Assembly: GCA_032821775.1 (NCBI GenBank)
Contig: JAVLRN010000017.1
Coordinates: 124,001-188,000, forward strand
Source of the DNA: Sanguinoderma infundibulare
Lineage: Eukaryota > Basidiomycota > Agaricomycetes > Polyporales > Polyporaceae
Direction of reading: 5' to 3'
Length of the DNA: 64,000 bases
Shown here: one piece after another, positions 10,572 to 23,229 of the stretch
Layout of the letters: each line of letters opens with the position of its first letter
Numbering within the stretch: the stretch's first letter is position 1
Translations under genes and position numbers: made by a program
Notes under the pieces: model-generated
Seen by the model: the letters and a program-made list of their open reading frames with translations, nothing else
Database searches by the model: none
What the model was told of the DNA's origin: nothing

Positions 10572-13547
10572 CTACGTAGCCGTTTTCTTCTTCTGCGTCG
10601 AGCGCCGCCTGGTGGCACCTCCTGCGGCTGCCGAAGTGCTCTCGGCAGCTGGCGGAGGTGCCGCTACCTGTTTTCCCTTCCCCTTCAACACTGGCGAATC
10701 GCGCGCAACATCTGCCGAATGCGTAGCCGACCCCAAGGCGTCAGAACAAGCCTGCAACACGATCACCCGATGTCCAACCACCAGGTTCGAGTTCGCCATG
10801 TAGTCCGGCAGGCGAGTCGTCTGCATGTTGGATTTCTGAGCCTCTGCGAGAAGCGACAAATCACGCAGCACGATGCCCAGGACGAGGCAGTAGCGTTGTG
10901 TGTCTGCCGGTCCAGCGGCGGCCTCAACGCCTCTCTTGATCCAGTTCAAGAGGGTCTCGACGGTCTTCGCAGACGCCTGCACGGTAGCCGGCACATGTGC
11001 GCCCTTGAACGCCCAGGTTCCCCAGAGCACGGGAGCTCTCGTGGGAATACCACAGAGCTGCTGGAGCTGAGATGTATGTCAGTGAGACTGTGTACCATGC
11101 AGCGATACCAACCGTACCTTGTCACCCATCCGCATGATCATACCTTGATAGTCCTGTTCATCGGACAGCCCAACAAGAAATTGGTGGCGCGCATACGCAT
11201 TGTAGCCTACGGCCGTTGGTGTGAGCAGTGGAAGGGTTTGCGGCTGTTCCGGACATGTGTTGCCTCTTGCGTCCGTGGTCGCAGCGTCGAAGCTGTCACT
11301 TTGAGCCTCTGGGGCGTTGAATGGTTCGGGATTGGCTGCACGACCTGCATAACCAGCCACAGAGTCGGTCTCAGCAGAAGCCGACACAGCGGGAGCTTGA
11401 ACGCGCTGTGGATCGGATGAGGGAACGGATGGATGAACGGGAGAGGTACGGTTTCCGAGAGAGCCGACATCAGCAGCGGTTGCGGTGCCGATTGTAGGGA
11501 GTGTGCTCACCAGTGATCCGAGATGATCGGGAGCAGGAGCTGAAATCCGAGAGACAGTGGGGGCACGAGCAATTGGTACCAGTTGCTCGACAGGGAGAGA
11601 GGCAGGTAGGATGTCCCCGATGCTCTCACCATCGCTCACCATATCGTCTGCACCCTCCAGCAACCAATCTTCCACCTCGTCATCGGACACCTCCGGCTCG
11701 TCTGCGGCATCCGGAACAAATGAAGGGTCACCGTCGTCATCACTTTCTTCAGCATTCTCGGTCGCGGCAGCATCCACATCAACTTCGGAAGCGAGCCACG
11801 GCCGGGGTCCGCTGTTGTCCCATCCGGAGGCCTTCATCTGCCGACGCGGCCGTGATGGTCCAGGCGTTGGAGGGGGTGCCGGAGAAGAGCTCGCTCTCTC
11901 TGCCTGAAGCGCAGCCCGGACCTTTTCGATATCCATGGAGAGGGCACGCTGGACTCGTGATCCGACATCCGGCACGGTTGGCTGAGATGGCGCAGGGCTG
12001 CCGGGAGCGTTCGACGGGCTTCCGGGAGTGTTTGATCGAGTGTTGTCGCCAGCGGCAGGGGGACCGGTCTCGAAGTCAGGAACACGAACCACTTTTTTCG
12101 TGCGCCGAGTTTCCGAAGCGGCTTCGAAGCTGCCGGCATACACGGCAGGGATGTAGATGCGATGGGTGCGGGGGCCAGACTCGTAGTGACTGAAGCAGAA
12201 GCGGCGGGGAGGGGTGTCCAGGTCAAAACGATCGGGAGCTTCCATTCGGATGACATGGTTGAAGAACGCGAGAAGCTCCGGCTCGTTCAGTTTGCTTGGT
12301 TCTTGAAAGCTGAACCCTTCCGGCAGCATACCAGGCTCGAAGAAGGACACAGGATGCTGCCCCAATGACTGCCATGGCGCTGAGCGCACCTCCCGCCCAG
12401 TCGCGTGACCTGCATTGTGTCGGTGAGACAATACATGGCGGGGAAGGGCATGTCGAGCACGTACTGTAGTGTTGCTTGAAGTATTCCCGGAATATGTCCT
12501 GCCGACGGCTGTTCAGAACGCCGTTGCCGTTCTCCTCGTTCACCAGGATAGGAGTGCCGTCTGCATATAATGCGAACTGAAAGGGGGCTGCACGAACGCG
12601 CTTGATTCCTTTGATGAACTCGAGCGTATCGGGCTCAGCAAGGTCGGGACGGAGTGCTGCTTGAAAGAACGTCCATGCCTGCCGGTGAAAGTCTTTGTCC
12701 CATCCCGGCACGTTCCGAAACAGCGGCGAACTGCTGTCAGACTGATTCCAGAGCTGGAACGTGTCGTAGCTATCGGAATCCGTATGTCAGTTTGTATTGC
12801 AAGCTGCCGGGACATCGATAGACTTACACGGCAGCACGCATCTTGCCATTCGTATCCTCGAACATGCCATAGATGAAGATCGGCATGTTGCACTGTTCTA
12901 AAAAGAGGCTTGCGACGGCACGCATCCACGATGGTGCCCTCCTCTCAGCCATCCTGATAAATGTACCGGGAGGGTCAGGCTGGCGGCATGCATGGGCAAC
13001 TGTGAACGTACATTGGCTTCAGATCCTCGTCTGGACCCTGCTGACTCCAAAGCTCGGCCAACCTGTAATAGACCAACTGATCCTCTGCTGAGAGCTGAAG
13101 CCACAGGTTTCGGCAGGTCGCGTTCCAGGCGACAATGTATGCGCGATCGTTGGGATCGCCGCTCGATTGTTCCTCGCCCAGTGTCTGTCGAATGAGGTCT
13201 GCGTTCTTCATGCCGAAGACACACTGAGGATGAAAGGATTGGTTGATGCGGAGTGGAAGGCGAACGCGCTTGCGAGTGTCGGCGTTGTTTTGGAACCAAT
13301 TTCGCACCTTCTGCTCTGCGGAATCAGCAATTTGTGAGCGTACTCCAGGAAAAAATGGACATACGGCAACAAAGAGGTCAACAATGTAGACGTTGGTGGA
13401 GTCTAGATTGCGGCTCTCGATGATGACCTTGGCACACTCCTCGCGGAGAGCTTCCTTCCCGGCCGCTGCTGTGTTGCGATAGTCGATGAGGCGCGAGTTG
13501 AGATACGTCTCATCCGCATTGGACAGATCGCTAGGGCGCGGAGGCAT
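10572..13547 (-). CDS. KDZ passenger protein, 917 aa, unknown function
   Basis: Five exons (13012-13547, 12828-12953, 12465-12769, 11118-12409 and 10572-11066) with 51-58 nt introns sum to 918 codons without a break. This is strong evidence for a real gene. The N-terminal third looks globular (IIESRNLDSTNVYIVDLFVA, LWLQLSAEDQLVYYRLAELW, FIYGMFEDTNGKMRAAVYD). Next comes a 400-residue acidic Ser/Pro-rich linker (SDDDGDPSFVPDAADEPEVS). The C-terminus is compact (QLCGIPTRAPVLWGTWAFKG) and ends in a basic tail (ATRRRSTQKKKTAT) that could be a nuclear signal. The start is the ATG at 13547, because the frame upstream lacks an earlier ATG. It is divergent from the TET/JBP gene across about 350 bp. 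I do not recognise the family. Confidence 0.65.
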
Positions 13548-13899
13548 TGGCAAAAGTTACAGCTGGATTAGGAGGTCAGAGAGAATACTAGCCGGAAGAC
13601 AACATAATCAATATGGAATGGACGTACAGACGTGCCACTGAATAACGGCTCGTAGGATACTGTGGAGGGTGCGTGCCGCCTGTCTTTGAGTCAAATAGCG
13701 GAGGTCAGAGCGGTTGCGCTGGGTGCCGACACAGGGGGAGACAAGTGAGACATACGGTGGTGGCAGAGAAATGAAGCTGGGCGTAAGGGAACGGCGGGAA
13801 AGGTGCTCTGCCGGTCTAGCTTTCGTCGGATCGAGGGGGTAGGCTAATAAATGTCGCGCTGTTCCGTGCAACTAAGTAACTGTATTTGGTAAGTGGATA
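13548..13899. promoter_or_regulatory. Divergent promoter region between the 917-aa gene and TET/JBP
   Basis: 352 bp separate two ATGs on opposite strands, so this stretch must carry both promoters. No obvious TATA pair is seen. Confidence 0.4.
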
Positions 13900-15669
13900 A
13901 TGCCGGCCGGGTGCACAGCTTTCTTAAGCGATCAATCAAATCATGTTTTCGGCTATTGGGATCCTCTGAATATCCAACTTCGCCCCAAGTGCGCATTTTC
14001 GCAGCTGTTTGCACGGTCTCCTGTCATGGACAACGTACTCCACACCCCATCTGCCCAATTCCAATGCCGCGCAGCGACTGCACAGTTTATAGTCGACCTC
14101 GAACAGTATTTCACAAAGCACGGTGATAACATAACGCCCCACCAGCAGCTCATTTCGCAATGGCCCTTGCCCCCTGATCACCTGGATCGAGTTGCGGTGG
14201 ACGACTGCCGAACCGTCGCCTTCACGCTGTCCAAAGCCCGCTCCAATCAATGTATGTATCTGATTCATTCCGATAGCACTGTTCACACTGATTTCTTCCA
14301 GATTCCGTGAATTGGGATGCAACGGCGTATGCCCATGAGGTCTCCCAAAAGGTCATTCCTGACCTGGAGGTGGAGAATCGTCTGATGCAGAAGTATGAAC
14401 CGCTCATCGGCGTCGAGGAGTTCCATGCCCGATGCGACTGGAACCTTCCGTTGGTCGTCGACCCAGCCGTCTTTACAGATAAGAATGGTCGAGTTCTTGC
14501 CTGGTCGCTCCCGAACGTTCTCTCCGAGAATCGGCAGGTATGTATTACGTTGCGGCAGCTGCACCGGGGGTGCTGATCATCGGAAACAGCAAAAGATATT
14601 AAAGACGACGCGGATCCTTGAGGCTCAGCTGACAATCAAGACGGCGGAAGCCAACCAGCCGATCATGAAAGGATGGCGCACAGCGGACACCTTTTTCTCA
14701 AAAGGGGCCGAATGGGACTCGGGGACGGTTCTACTCTATCCAGCGGGGTTTCAGCAAGGGCACACGGTACGACCGGCAGCTGAAATTCATTTCCGGCACC
14801 TACTGATCTCCACAACAGGGTCAACGCTTTGATCCGGCACCTAGCATGGACGTGCGGTCAGCCCGAGCTTCCGACTGGATGCTGGACTTTGAGGAGTCTG
14901 GCGGTATCCTGGACGGGATCCTCGCGGTAGCTCATCCAGAACTATACGAGGCCAGCCAAGACCTGATGGAGCGGTGTGTCATGAGACACGCATCTTGCGC
15001 TTCCCTCATGGCCACCTGGCCCACGACTTTCACATCTGTGCAGATCATTGTGAATCGCTCGACTCTCCGCCACCGCGACACCAGTGCGATGCCAGGTTGG
15101 CTCGACCTGCTGCTCACGCTCGGCAGCTACGGTGAGACAGGTATCTTTGAGATTCGTAATCTCGGCATCTCGCTCCCGTACGGTTCCGGCTCCGTGGTTT
15201 TGCCAACCTCGAGGCTTCTCATTCACGGCATTCCGAATGTGCTGAAGGATCGCATTGCATACGCGTTGTACATGAACAAGGCCGTGTACGAGTGGTTCAA
15301 GGTGCCGATGGTCGGCACAACGCAGCTAGCCACATCCGGTGAGTCCTTCGTTGGCTGAGCCGGTCCACATGATTCACCTCCTGTTCAGAGAACGCAGACG
15401 TTGTGGATGACGTGCCGAGCGGAGCTGGACCACACGCGGCAGATCAGCAGGACCTCCCGGCACCCATCGATAAGGGAAAGGGCAGGGAAATCGAACCGCC
15501 GGCTCCCATGGCACCGGCAGCTGACGGGAGAGGGGATGGAGGTGCCGGTGCGGAACGCGATGAGCCGATGGACGAGGAGTCTGATCTGACGGAGGAAGAG
15601 GAGTCAGATCTGACGGAGGAAGAGGAGGATGCAGATGGCGAAACAGACGGCAATGACATGGAGGAGTAG
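13900..15669 (+). CDS. TET/JBP-family 2-oxoglutarate/Fe(II) dioxygenase
   Basis: Exons 13900-14251, 14302-14537, 14590-14766, 14819-15338 and 15389-15669 join in phase to 521 aa. The family oxidises 5-methylcytosine or thymine in DNA using Fe(II) and 2-oxoglutarate. The core in exon 4 shows the double-stranded beta-helix landmarks: NRSTLRHRDTSAMPG with the metal-binding H-x-D, WLDLLLTLGSYGE, the strand GSGSVVLPTSRLLIHGI with the distal metal-binding His, and DRIAYALYMNKAVYEW with the Arg expected to bind 2-oxoglutarate. Upstream, GGILDGILAVAHPELYEA matches the helix that precedes the core in fungal TET/JBP proteins. The C-terminal exon is an acidic low-complexity tail (ESDLTEEEESDLTEEEEDAD). 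All expected catalytic residues are present, so the enzyme looks functional. It lies 70 bp upstream of the KDZ transposase on the same strand. Confidence 0.88.
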
Positions 15670-15739
15670 AGTACCAACACGGCATCAAACATTTGTCGCT
15701 CCCCATCCCCCTGCGCGCGCCACTGTCTATGATACTGTG

Positions 15740-18700
15740 ATGGCTAGACGACGATTCTTAAATGCACCTACTGGCTTTGATGAGATCACGGTGGGTACTC
15801 GAAAGACGAAACGGGGAGTTCAGATTGTTACAAAGAAATCAAAAGTACATTTCACCGCGCCCGAAGCCGTGCGCGAGCTGTCGACATCGACTTCCCGCCG
15901 TACACCGCAAGAGGCTGCCGAAGCCCCGCCCCCAGCAGCTATCGATGACTACAGCGAAATAACACTGGAATCACACATACGTCCTCAGCGCAAAGGGAAG
16001 GTAAGGAAATACTTTTATGAAATAATACGCTAAGCATTGACATCGCCGGGACGTCCAGTCGCAAAACGATTTCCAGCGCGAGTACCTCATCGTCCAAGAT
16101 GAATACATCGACCGGCAGCTCATGCTCGAGGCTCAGCCGCCCGGGGGAGTTGGAACATGTGGTCATCAAGCCCTCTGGAGGTGTCTGACATGCCATGCGA
16201 CACCGACCTTCTGCAGCAGCTGCTGCCGTGACGCTCACCAGTCTCATCCCCTTCACCGCGTCGAATTTTGGGGCGGCACATTTTATAGACCAGCATGGCT
16301 ACGGCAGCTCGGACTCCAAGTACACTGTGGCCACCGCGGTGCGCGGTGCCCCGCGTTAGGTGCATACGACACTGCCGAAGAGCAGCAGCCGCGAGTTCCT
16401 TCCATTGTCGATGATCTGCCGTCCCTAGATCCCGCCAGGCAACCACCCACACCGTTTCCCTTCCTCCCCCTTGCCGAATCCGTAGCTACCGACGATGAAG
16501 ATGGGAATGAAGACGATGAGCTGCCATACCTGGAGGAGGAGCCTGACTCTGAGATGGAAGATGAAGACAGCGACTTCTACCTGGGTTCTGGTGACACTCT
16601 GTTGCCTGAGGTGTCTGACCTACCGTGGGTCGGTGAAGGCCCTCGCCGTCCTGCACCGAGCACCTCGCCTGCTGCCTCTGCATTCTACAGCAATGACCGG
16701 ATGATCGTCGTTGTTGACACGGACGGAGTTCATGAGTTGCCGTTCACCTTCTGTGCTTGCGCAGCTGCCGAATGCCAGGACTTTCAGCTACTCGATCTCG
16801 GCTACTATCCCGCCTCTATCACTCAGCCAAAGACAGTCTTCATGACTCGCGTTCTCGACGATTTCTTGCTCGCAAACAAGGAATGCAAGACTTCGGCACG
16901 AAACTACTACAACAAGCTTCGTCGGACAACCAATGCTGCCTTTCCCCATATGGTGCCGGTGTGTTGCCCAGACCCTCGTTGCATATAATGGATTGAAACG
17001 CTGACAGACAGTGCTAGGATCGATACAAGGAACTGCTCCGTGTATCTCGTCAATGGCGCAACCAGCAGATGCGGAAGCTGGCGGGTTTTGCTCACCGGCA
17101 GCAGGCGATTGGGCCCGGCGATTTGGCAGTGCGTTGTCCCGCATGTCCCCAGCCAGAGGTCAACCTACCTGAGTCATGGCGAGATGATCCTGAACAGTAC
17201 ATCACCTACTCCTCCTCTCGGCTGATTGTGATCCTCATTTGATTAGATGGAAGTACACCCGATCCGTCGTTCTCGATGGCAATTTCAGCGCGCAACATCG
17301 GCACATGCGAAATCCTGAGGATGACGTTTCCTTTGCCGATGGACACGCCTTCATGGTAACTGATGCACCGTACAAGCAACACCTCAAAACTGCAACTGAA
17401 TACCAAGAGGTGCGTCACGTAGTCGCATCGGCTGCCTCGCCTAGACGTTAAGTGAGATGCACTGTCTTGGGCAACTCAGAAGTCAACATGCAATGATCAC
17501 CGTGCAGTGCTGAATGCAACCGTCGACCACGCAAAGCTGGAAGCTACCGGGATTGGCGCGGCAGCGTGTTCTAGGCATGGCTTTTTCGCCCCACACGCAT
17601 CCGTCGACTTCCAACAGGGCGAGCGGTATGCATCTATGAATTCAGGAATCGTTCTGACAGCCACACTAACCTGCCGATAGCCAGCGGAACATGGACTACG
17701 TACTTAACTGGGTCCTCGCATATCTCAACGGCCTCACCCGCATTCTCGTCCTCTATGACATTATGTGCCAATATTTCATTCATTTGTACGCCAGGTTTGA
17801 GAAGAGCCCGTCGCTTCACATGCCCGAGGGCCTCACATTCCTGCGCGGTATTGGCCAGTTTCACGTCCATGGGCACATCCCGCAATGCTTCCCTCGCTTC
17901 TCGTGCAACTTTGTCGTTGGAGCCGGTGTCCAGGATGGTGAGATATTGGAGACACTATGGAACAAGGTCAATGCGATCGCAGATAGCACCAGGGGAATGT
18001 CGGCAGCACACCGTCGGGAGGTCATTGACGACCACATGAACGACTCCAATTGGATGAAGGTCACCAGAATTAGTAAGCTACGTATGACCCCATAATTTTC
18101 GGCAGCTTACTGACCATCGTATCAGCCGCACTACTCACTCGGAAGTGGAAAAGGGCATGCCAACAATGGAAGCCTGCAGTATCCGCATTCGAGAGCCTTG
18201 CGGCAGCTACCGATGCCACCAAATGTACCGAGTGGAAGGCTGAGGCTGATGCCACAGATGCCGAACGATTGCGGGACCCATCAGCGATGGACATCTATGC
18301 TGTCTCATCAAATCCTTGTGAGTAGTTCGAGGTACACTGTGAACGAGAAATGAATTTTTGTCAATAGTGCCGACGAGGAAGGAGGTGCAGGTCATGCTTG
18401 CACAGGAAGAGCTCACCGATGCTGGGGCGTCCGATGAGACTCTTGGAGCTGCGGACTGGATTGCACATGGGCTGATGATTGAGGAAACAAAGTAGGTTTC
18501 TGAAGCGTGCCGAAAACGCACACTAATGACAGTGTTTCAGACTTGCGATTGCTCACACCGCTCATTGCACCAAGGACAGTGCCGGCACCCAGGCAAGGCT
18601 GTCACTCGTGCAAAAACGGCAGCACCTCGCTTCCGCTATTAGCGCATTCCACAAGACGGGACGGAAGCATCTGCCGGGCCACCTACCGGGCGATGGCGGA

Positions 18701-19471
18701 GTCCTCGGTGCAGATCTCACGATGTTTGGTGACGAATGGGATATGCATAACGTCGTCGGTGAGGCCATCCGAGAGCTGCCGGCAGATCGTCCTGAAACCC
18801 ATCCAATTGGTCTGCCGTCCACGTTCGGAATCGACTTCCTTGCTCAGAATGATATGCTGGACCTGGCAAAGAAGGAGCGGCAGCTCCGTGAAGGTCAGCT
18901 CAACGACGCCCTACAGGGAATACGCACTGGAATCGGGTACAAATCTCTACTGTACCGCGCTAAGGTCCGTAACGCATCATCATACCGGGCGAAATTGCGC
19001 AGCTTCGACGATGTCCACGTTGCCGACGAGGGAGTCCGGAAGCACATCCGGGTCTATCAGCAAGCTCGAGCAGCGATGGGACGGCTATTCTATCTTGACG
19101 ACCCTGAGGATGCGACAGCATTCGAACGCTTCCGAACAACATACAAAGACATCAAGAAGGAAGATCTGAAGACGACAACCGCGGTCATGGAATCCTTTAC
19201 ACCTGGGCTTCGCAACGAACATTCGGCCTGGTTCTGGAACATCTCAGACACTGAGTCTGGAGAGCAGAGTACGTGGATGCGAGACTGTGAGTCGATCGTG
19301 GTACCGATATACCATTACAAAGCACTTACCAAATCCACAGACCGTCGCATGCTGTGGCTTCGGGCATATGCTCGTAAGTCCCGATGGGATGAAGAGGTTG
19401 TCCTGGTGCCGTTTGAGATGGACTGCACGGTTCGCACATTCGAACGGAAGGCTGCCGATTGGGAGAAATGA
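15740..19471 (+). CDS. KDZ (Kyakuja-Dileera-Zisupton) transposase
   Basis: Ten exons (15740-16000, 16059-16958, 17018-17196, 17247-17409, 17480-17625, 17681-18072, 18126-18317, 18368-18491, 18541-19268 and 19341-19471) sum to exactly 1072 codons. The N-terminus carries the CxC2-like cysteine cluster found with KDZ transposases (CGHQALWRCLTCHATPTFC, SSCCRDAHQSHPLHRVEF). It is followed by an acidic linker and the HELPFTFCACAAAECQDF block. The catalytic region has KYTRSVVLDGNFSAQHRH with the first Asp, STCNDHRAVLNA, EATGIGAAACSRHGFFAPHA, LVLYDIMCQYFIHLYARF and VHGHIPQCFPRFSCNFVVGA with GVQDGEILETLWNKVN. The C-terminus ends in the usual RAYARKSRWDEEVVLVPFEM helix. No frameshift or stop is seen, so this is potentially an active transposase. 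In-frame codons extend 5' of 15740 but overlap the TET/JBP end, so the first internal ATG was chosen. Confidence 0.9.
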
Positions 19472-19904
19472 AGCACAACAGCTAAAACGCCGGGTCACTT
19501 GGCGTATGCTCACCGGCAGGTCTCAATGTGGCGCAGTCTCAAAGACCATGCGGTCGGAGTCTTTTCTAGTGCACGGAGTAAATACGTACCGTAGAAAGCA
19601 GTATGTTAGACCGTCTTCGGAAGCATTGACTGGAATATTGAGTGCATGAATAAGGTGCCGCAGACGGCCATAAATCATGGATATGACGAGAAACGCTGCC
19701 TGCAATGAAATCCTGGCACTTACAATCGTAATAGCGGAATTAGCATCATTTTGGGCAGCCTTGACTGAGACAGAGTGCGGCAGTGAGGTGCTATGGTCGG
19801 TGCCTCATTGTTGAATGCCATGTGACGCTTGGCCCGGGCCGGGACGGCTACAATACCATTATGTACCTTCGGCAGCGAAGCTTGCTATCCCAAAAGCCGC
19901 CATC
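19472..19904. other. Intergenic within the KDZ element
   Basis: 433 bp between the transposase stop and the next small gene. No coding signal is seen; presumably terminator and promoter. Confidence 0.4.
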
Positions 19905-20676
19905 ATGATACCGGCACCTCAGAATCCCGCTGGTGCCCCGTACCTCAACGTACGCGGTACGGCACGTCTTGAAGTGCTCCTCATTACACGCCGAATCTCC
20001 TCTGCGCTGCAAGCAATGCCGCAACCTCCAAATGACCTCACGATACGTCGATGGAACCACGGAATCGGTCGGGAGATGGTACGCACTAAATCTAAGAAAC
20101 ACCTCGGTTTGGTGTTGATATACACTCTAATGGTTCCGGATTTATTTGTAGTGGACGGCGATGTGCGCGATCGGTCTCACAGCCGCAATGGAGATGACAC
20201 TGGCAGACTACAATACCGTCGAGCGTGTGTGGTGCAAACCACTCGCGTATCTCCTTCGGGCCTCTGTTTGGGAGAACCGTCGGCTTCACATCGATGTCGG
20301 CAACATCAACTTTGCAATGTATCAATGCCTTGCAACATTCAACGAGCAGGTTTTCCTCGGTATGGAGGACTCATGGATCTATCCGCAGTGGTGGACGTGG
20401 GCAGAAGATGGGCCTGGTCAGGGACACCGCACTCCCGGGTGGTGGATTAACCCTGCTTCAACTGTCGTACGTCGACACGATCCCATTTCAGAAGATACCA
20501 GTGCTGACGCGCAACAGGGCGCCCCGATTCCTATTTTTGAGTCTGACAGGGACGACCTCCGTGCGCTCGCTGGTGAGGTGTATTTGTGTATTGGTCGTAT
20601 CGTTGAGGAGAAGGAGGAGGAACGGCACAGACTCGATGTTCGCATCATTGAGGAGGAGATGGAGCTTAGTCGGTAG
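19905..20676 (+). CDS. Small KDZ passenger protein, 232 aa
   Basis: Two exons (19905-20078 and 20152-20676) with a 73-nt intron sum to 233 codons. The N-terminus (MIPAPQNPAGAPYLNVRGTA) is basic and Pro-rich. The centre has RRLHIDVGNINFAMYQCLA and a Trp-rich patch (MEDSWIYPQWWTWAEDG). The C-terminus is a charged helix (EEKEEERHRLDVRIIEEEME), probably a coiled coil. I do not recognise the family. It follows the transposase on the same strand and precedes the repeat-rich right arm. Confidence 0.55.
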
Positions 20677-20756
20677 GCGGATGCACTTGCTGTTTCCGTG
20701 CACCAAGATTTCGATGTACAACAAGCACCCGAACCAGTAGAATGTATCACCGCGTT

Positions 20757-20950
20757 ATTGTTCAGCCCTCAGACGTTAGCGCTATAAAACAGTTGTTGGT
20801 GCCGAAGCACTGACCACGTGCTGGAAAGGCTGCCGTCGAGTTGATCAAAATGTAGACCCATCTTACTGTTCAGCCATCACACTTGAGTGCTATAAAACGG
20901 TTGTTGGTGCCGAACCACTGACCACCGGCTGCGACGGCTGCCGCGGAGTG
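20757..20950. repeat. Direct repeat of about 109 bp, two copies
   Basis: Units start near 20757 and 20866. They share TGTTCAGCC, GCTATAAAAC and GTTGTTGGTGCCGAA, and CACTGACCAC. GCTATAAAAC is a TATA-like stretch in both units. Non-coding, at the start of the element's right arm. Confidence 0.65.
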
Positions 20951-21444
20951 AATCTATGGATATTCAAGGACCGGCAGTAGAACACTCTGGTCGAAATCGT
21001 GTCCGCCATCGGCGGTCAACGAATGAATAAAACGGCGATACTACACAGTAATTATCGTCGTCAAAGCGGCCAACGAATGGCCGTGGCCCACGGCGTAGAC
21101 CCTGAAGTGTAATACTTGAGTCAATTAATTCTCCCGGCACTGCTCTCGTGGTACTGCTCCTGCGGCAGCTCCGTCCCCTGTAGCTCCGGTCCACCCGAGG
21201 TCTTTGCGGCAGCCCGCTAGCGGCAGCTAAGGCACCTTCCGAGGAAGTCGAGCATGTCATGCCCGATACGTAAATTATGTACCGGTAATGCTAGAATGAG
21301 AATAGTAATGAGCGTAGTCCCAAAACAGAGAAGAAACCTACTTACATCTTCTATGACCACCGTGGTAGAGTGGGACCGTGTGACTGCAATTAGACCTCAG
21401 CTTGCAAGACTAACCTTGCATAGTCTCACAAGCTGATGACTAAT

Positions 21445-21538
21445 CCACTGCGGCAAGGTAGGCCATACCACTGCGGCAAGGTAGGCCATACCACTGCGGC
21501 AAGGTCGGCCATACCGCTGCGGCAAGGTAGGCCACATC
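21445..21538. repeat. 23-bp tandem repeat, four copies
   Basis: Four head-to-tail copies of CACTGCGGCAAGGTAGGCC-type units. The last two differ by single bases. Confidence 0.75.
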
Positions 21539-21635
21539 GCGCGGGCGTGCCCCAGCAGCACCGCGACTACTGCGGCGATGGAGGAAGCCTCCCGGGCCTA
21601 CCCATACATGGTCCTGCTTGAGCATAGGATAAATT

Positions 21636-22190
21636 CACATTGACTAGAAGGTTGACTCATGCAGTACACTTCAGGGTCTACGCCCTAAGCCTTGTATGAT
21701 CCGCGGGGGTTGAGCCAAAGTCCGAAAACGAGAAGAGGGCTAGAGGCCCTTACACTCGGGACAGCCTCCCGCGGGCTAGGCGAGTAGCCGTGTTCGGACG
21801 GGGACGATGGCTGCAGTGAGCAGCCGGAGGATGAGGAAGGCCGTGGACACTGCCAAGGAAGGGAGCTGCCGGGGTGAGACCCGAGCTAGACCACAGCTGC
21901 CTGGGAGAAGGCTGCCGCAAGAGCACTACCGCGAGAGCGGTGCCTGGAGAATCTAAGACATTTGAATCAGCATTGGCTCAGTTCACATTGACTAGAAGGT
22001 TGACTTACATTGTACACTTCCGGTTCTACGCCCTAAGCCTAGTACGACCCGCGGGGGTTTGCGTGGACGTGCGAAGGCGAGAATAGAGCAAGAGAGAATT
22101 TACACTGAGGATTGCCTCAGATGGGATAGGCGAATAGCCGTGTTCGGCAGGCAACGATGGGCTGCGGTGAGCAGCCAGAGTACTACCTTA
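21636..22190. repeat. Direct repeat of about 200 bp, two copies
   Basis: About 21636-21835 and about 21981-22190 share TTGACTAGAAGGTTGACT, TCTACGCCCTAAGCC, CGCGGGGGTT, GCCGTGTTCGG and GAGCAGCC in the same order and spacing. Confidence 0.65.
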
Positions 22191-23229
22191 GCTGCCGCAC
22201 ACTTTTTATACTATTCTGGCATGGATAGTACCATGATGAGATTGGAGAGAGAGATTGGGGGCAGTGGACAATGGCTGCCGCTCGAGAGCTACCGTCGAGA
22301 TCTGCGGTAGACTACAGCTACCAGGAGAGAGCTGCCGCAAGAGTGCTGCTGCGAGAGAAATATTGTCTAAAGCTACCGTCGAGACCTGCAGTAGACTGAA
22401 GCTACGGGGGAAGAGCTGCCGCAAGAGTGCTGCCGATCAAGCCTAGCTCCCGTTGAGAGCTACCGTCGAGACCTGCGGTAGACTGCAGCTACCGGGGAAG
22501 AGCTGCCGAGAGCAACGCACGGTAGACGGCAGCTACCTGAAGAGCTTCCGCAATAGTACTACTGGGAGAGTGCTGCATGGAGAGAGCTACCGCGAGAGCA
22601 CTGCCAGGAGAGAGATGCCGTGAGTGACAGATTGGATAACTAACAGCCGGCAGCTAACGCAGCTGCCGCAGACTTGATATGCTGCTGTGCGACCTGTGAT
22701 GCGATGGTGAGATTGGAGAGAGAGATTGGGGTCAGTGGAAAGCGACGTCACAGCTGCCATAAAGTCAGGCTTTCAATGTCCAATGAACGGCAGCCGGGAT
22801 GGCTGCCGTGGACCATACTTTGGTTTCGGGAGTTTGCGGTGGCTCAGGCCGCTGCTATGGAACGGTTGTTGGCGCAGAAATGAATCCGCGGGTCACGGGT
22901 GGGACCTGAGGATGTTGAGACGCGTGTGCATGACTCCAGTACTGACATCTATGCTGCGTCCGGGTGATCAGTGATGTCAACAAGATAGAAATGTGCCAAA
23001 TACAAAGTGCTCCCACTGCAAACCTTCCGGAAAGAGTCAATACCCCACACGCGCAATCTATGTCAACCACTGTACCCAAGGTAGGGTATTGATAAGATCG
23101 ATTTGGGGAATCGCAGGTGGTGTTGTGTATGAGATATGTGACATACAATAAATAATACACATGTATTAATATGTTGTGGACAAACCGAAGCGTGTGGGGG
23201 TTCGTGGACGGTCGTACAATTGAGACTTA

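Noticed and set aside
21445..21538. CRISPR-like array
   Set aside because: Contiguous tandem repeats without spacers, in a eukaryotic genome.
21440..21625. Frames across the 23-bp tandem repeat as a repeat protein
   Set aside because: The period of 23 is not a multiple of three and both strands are open by chance.
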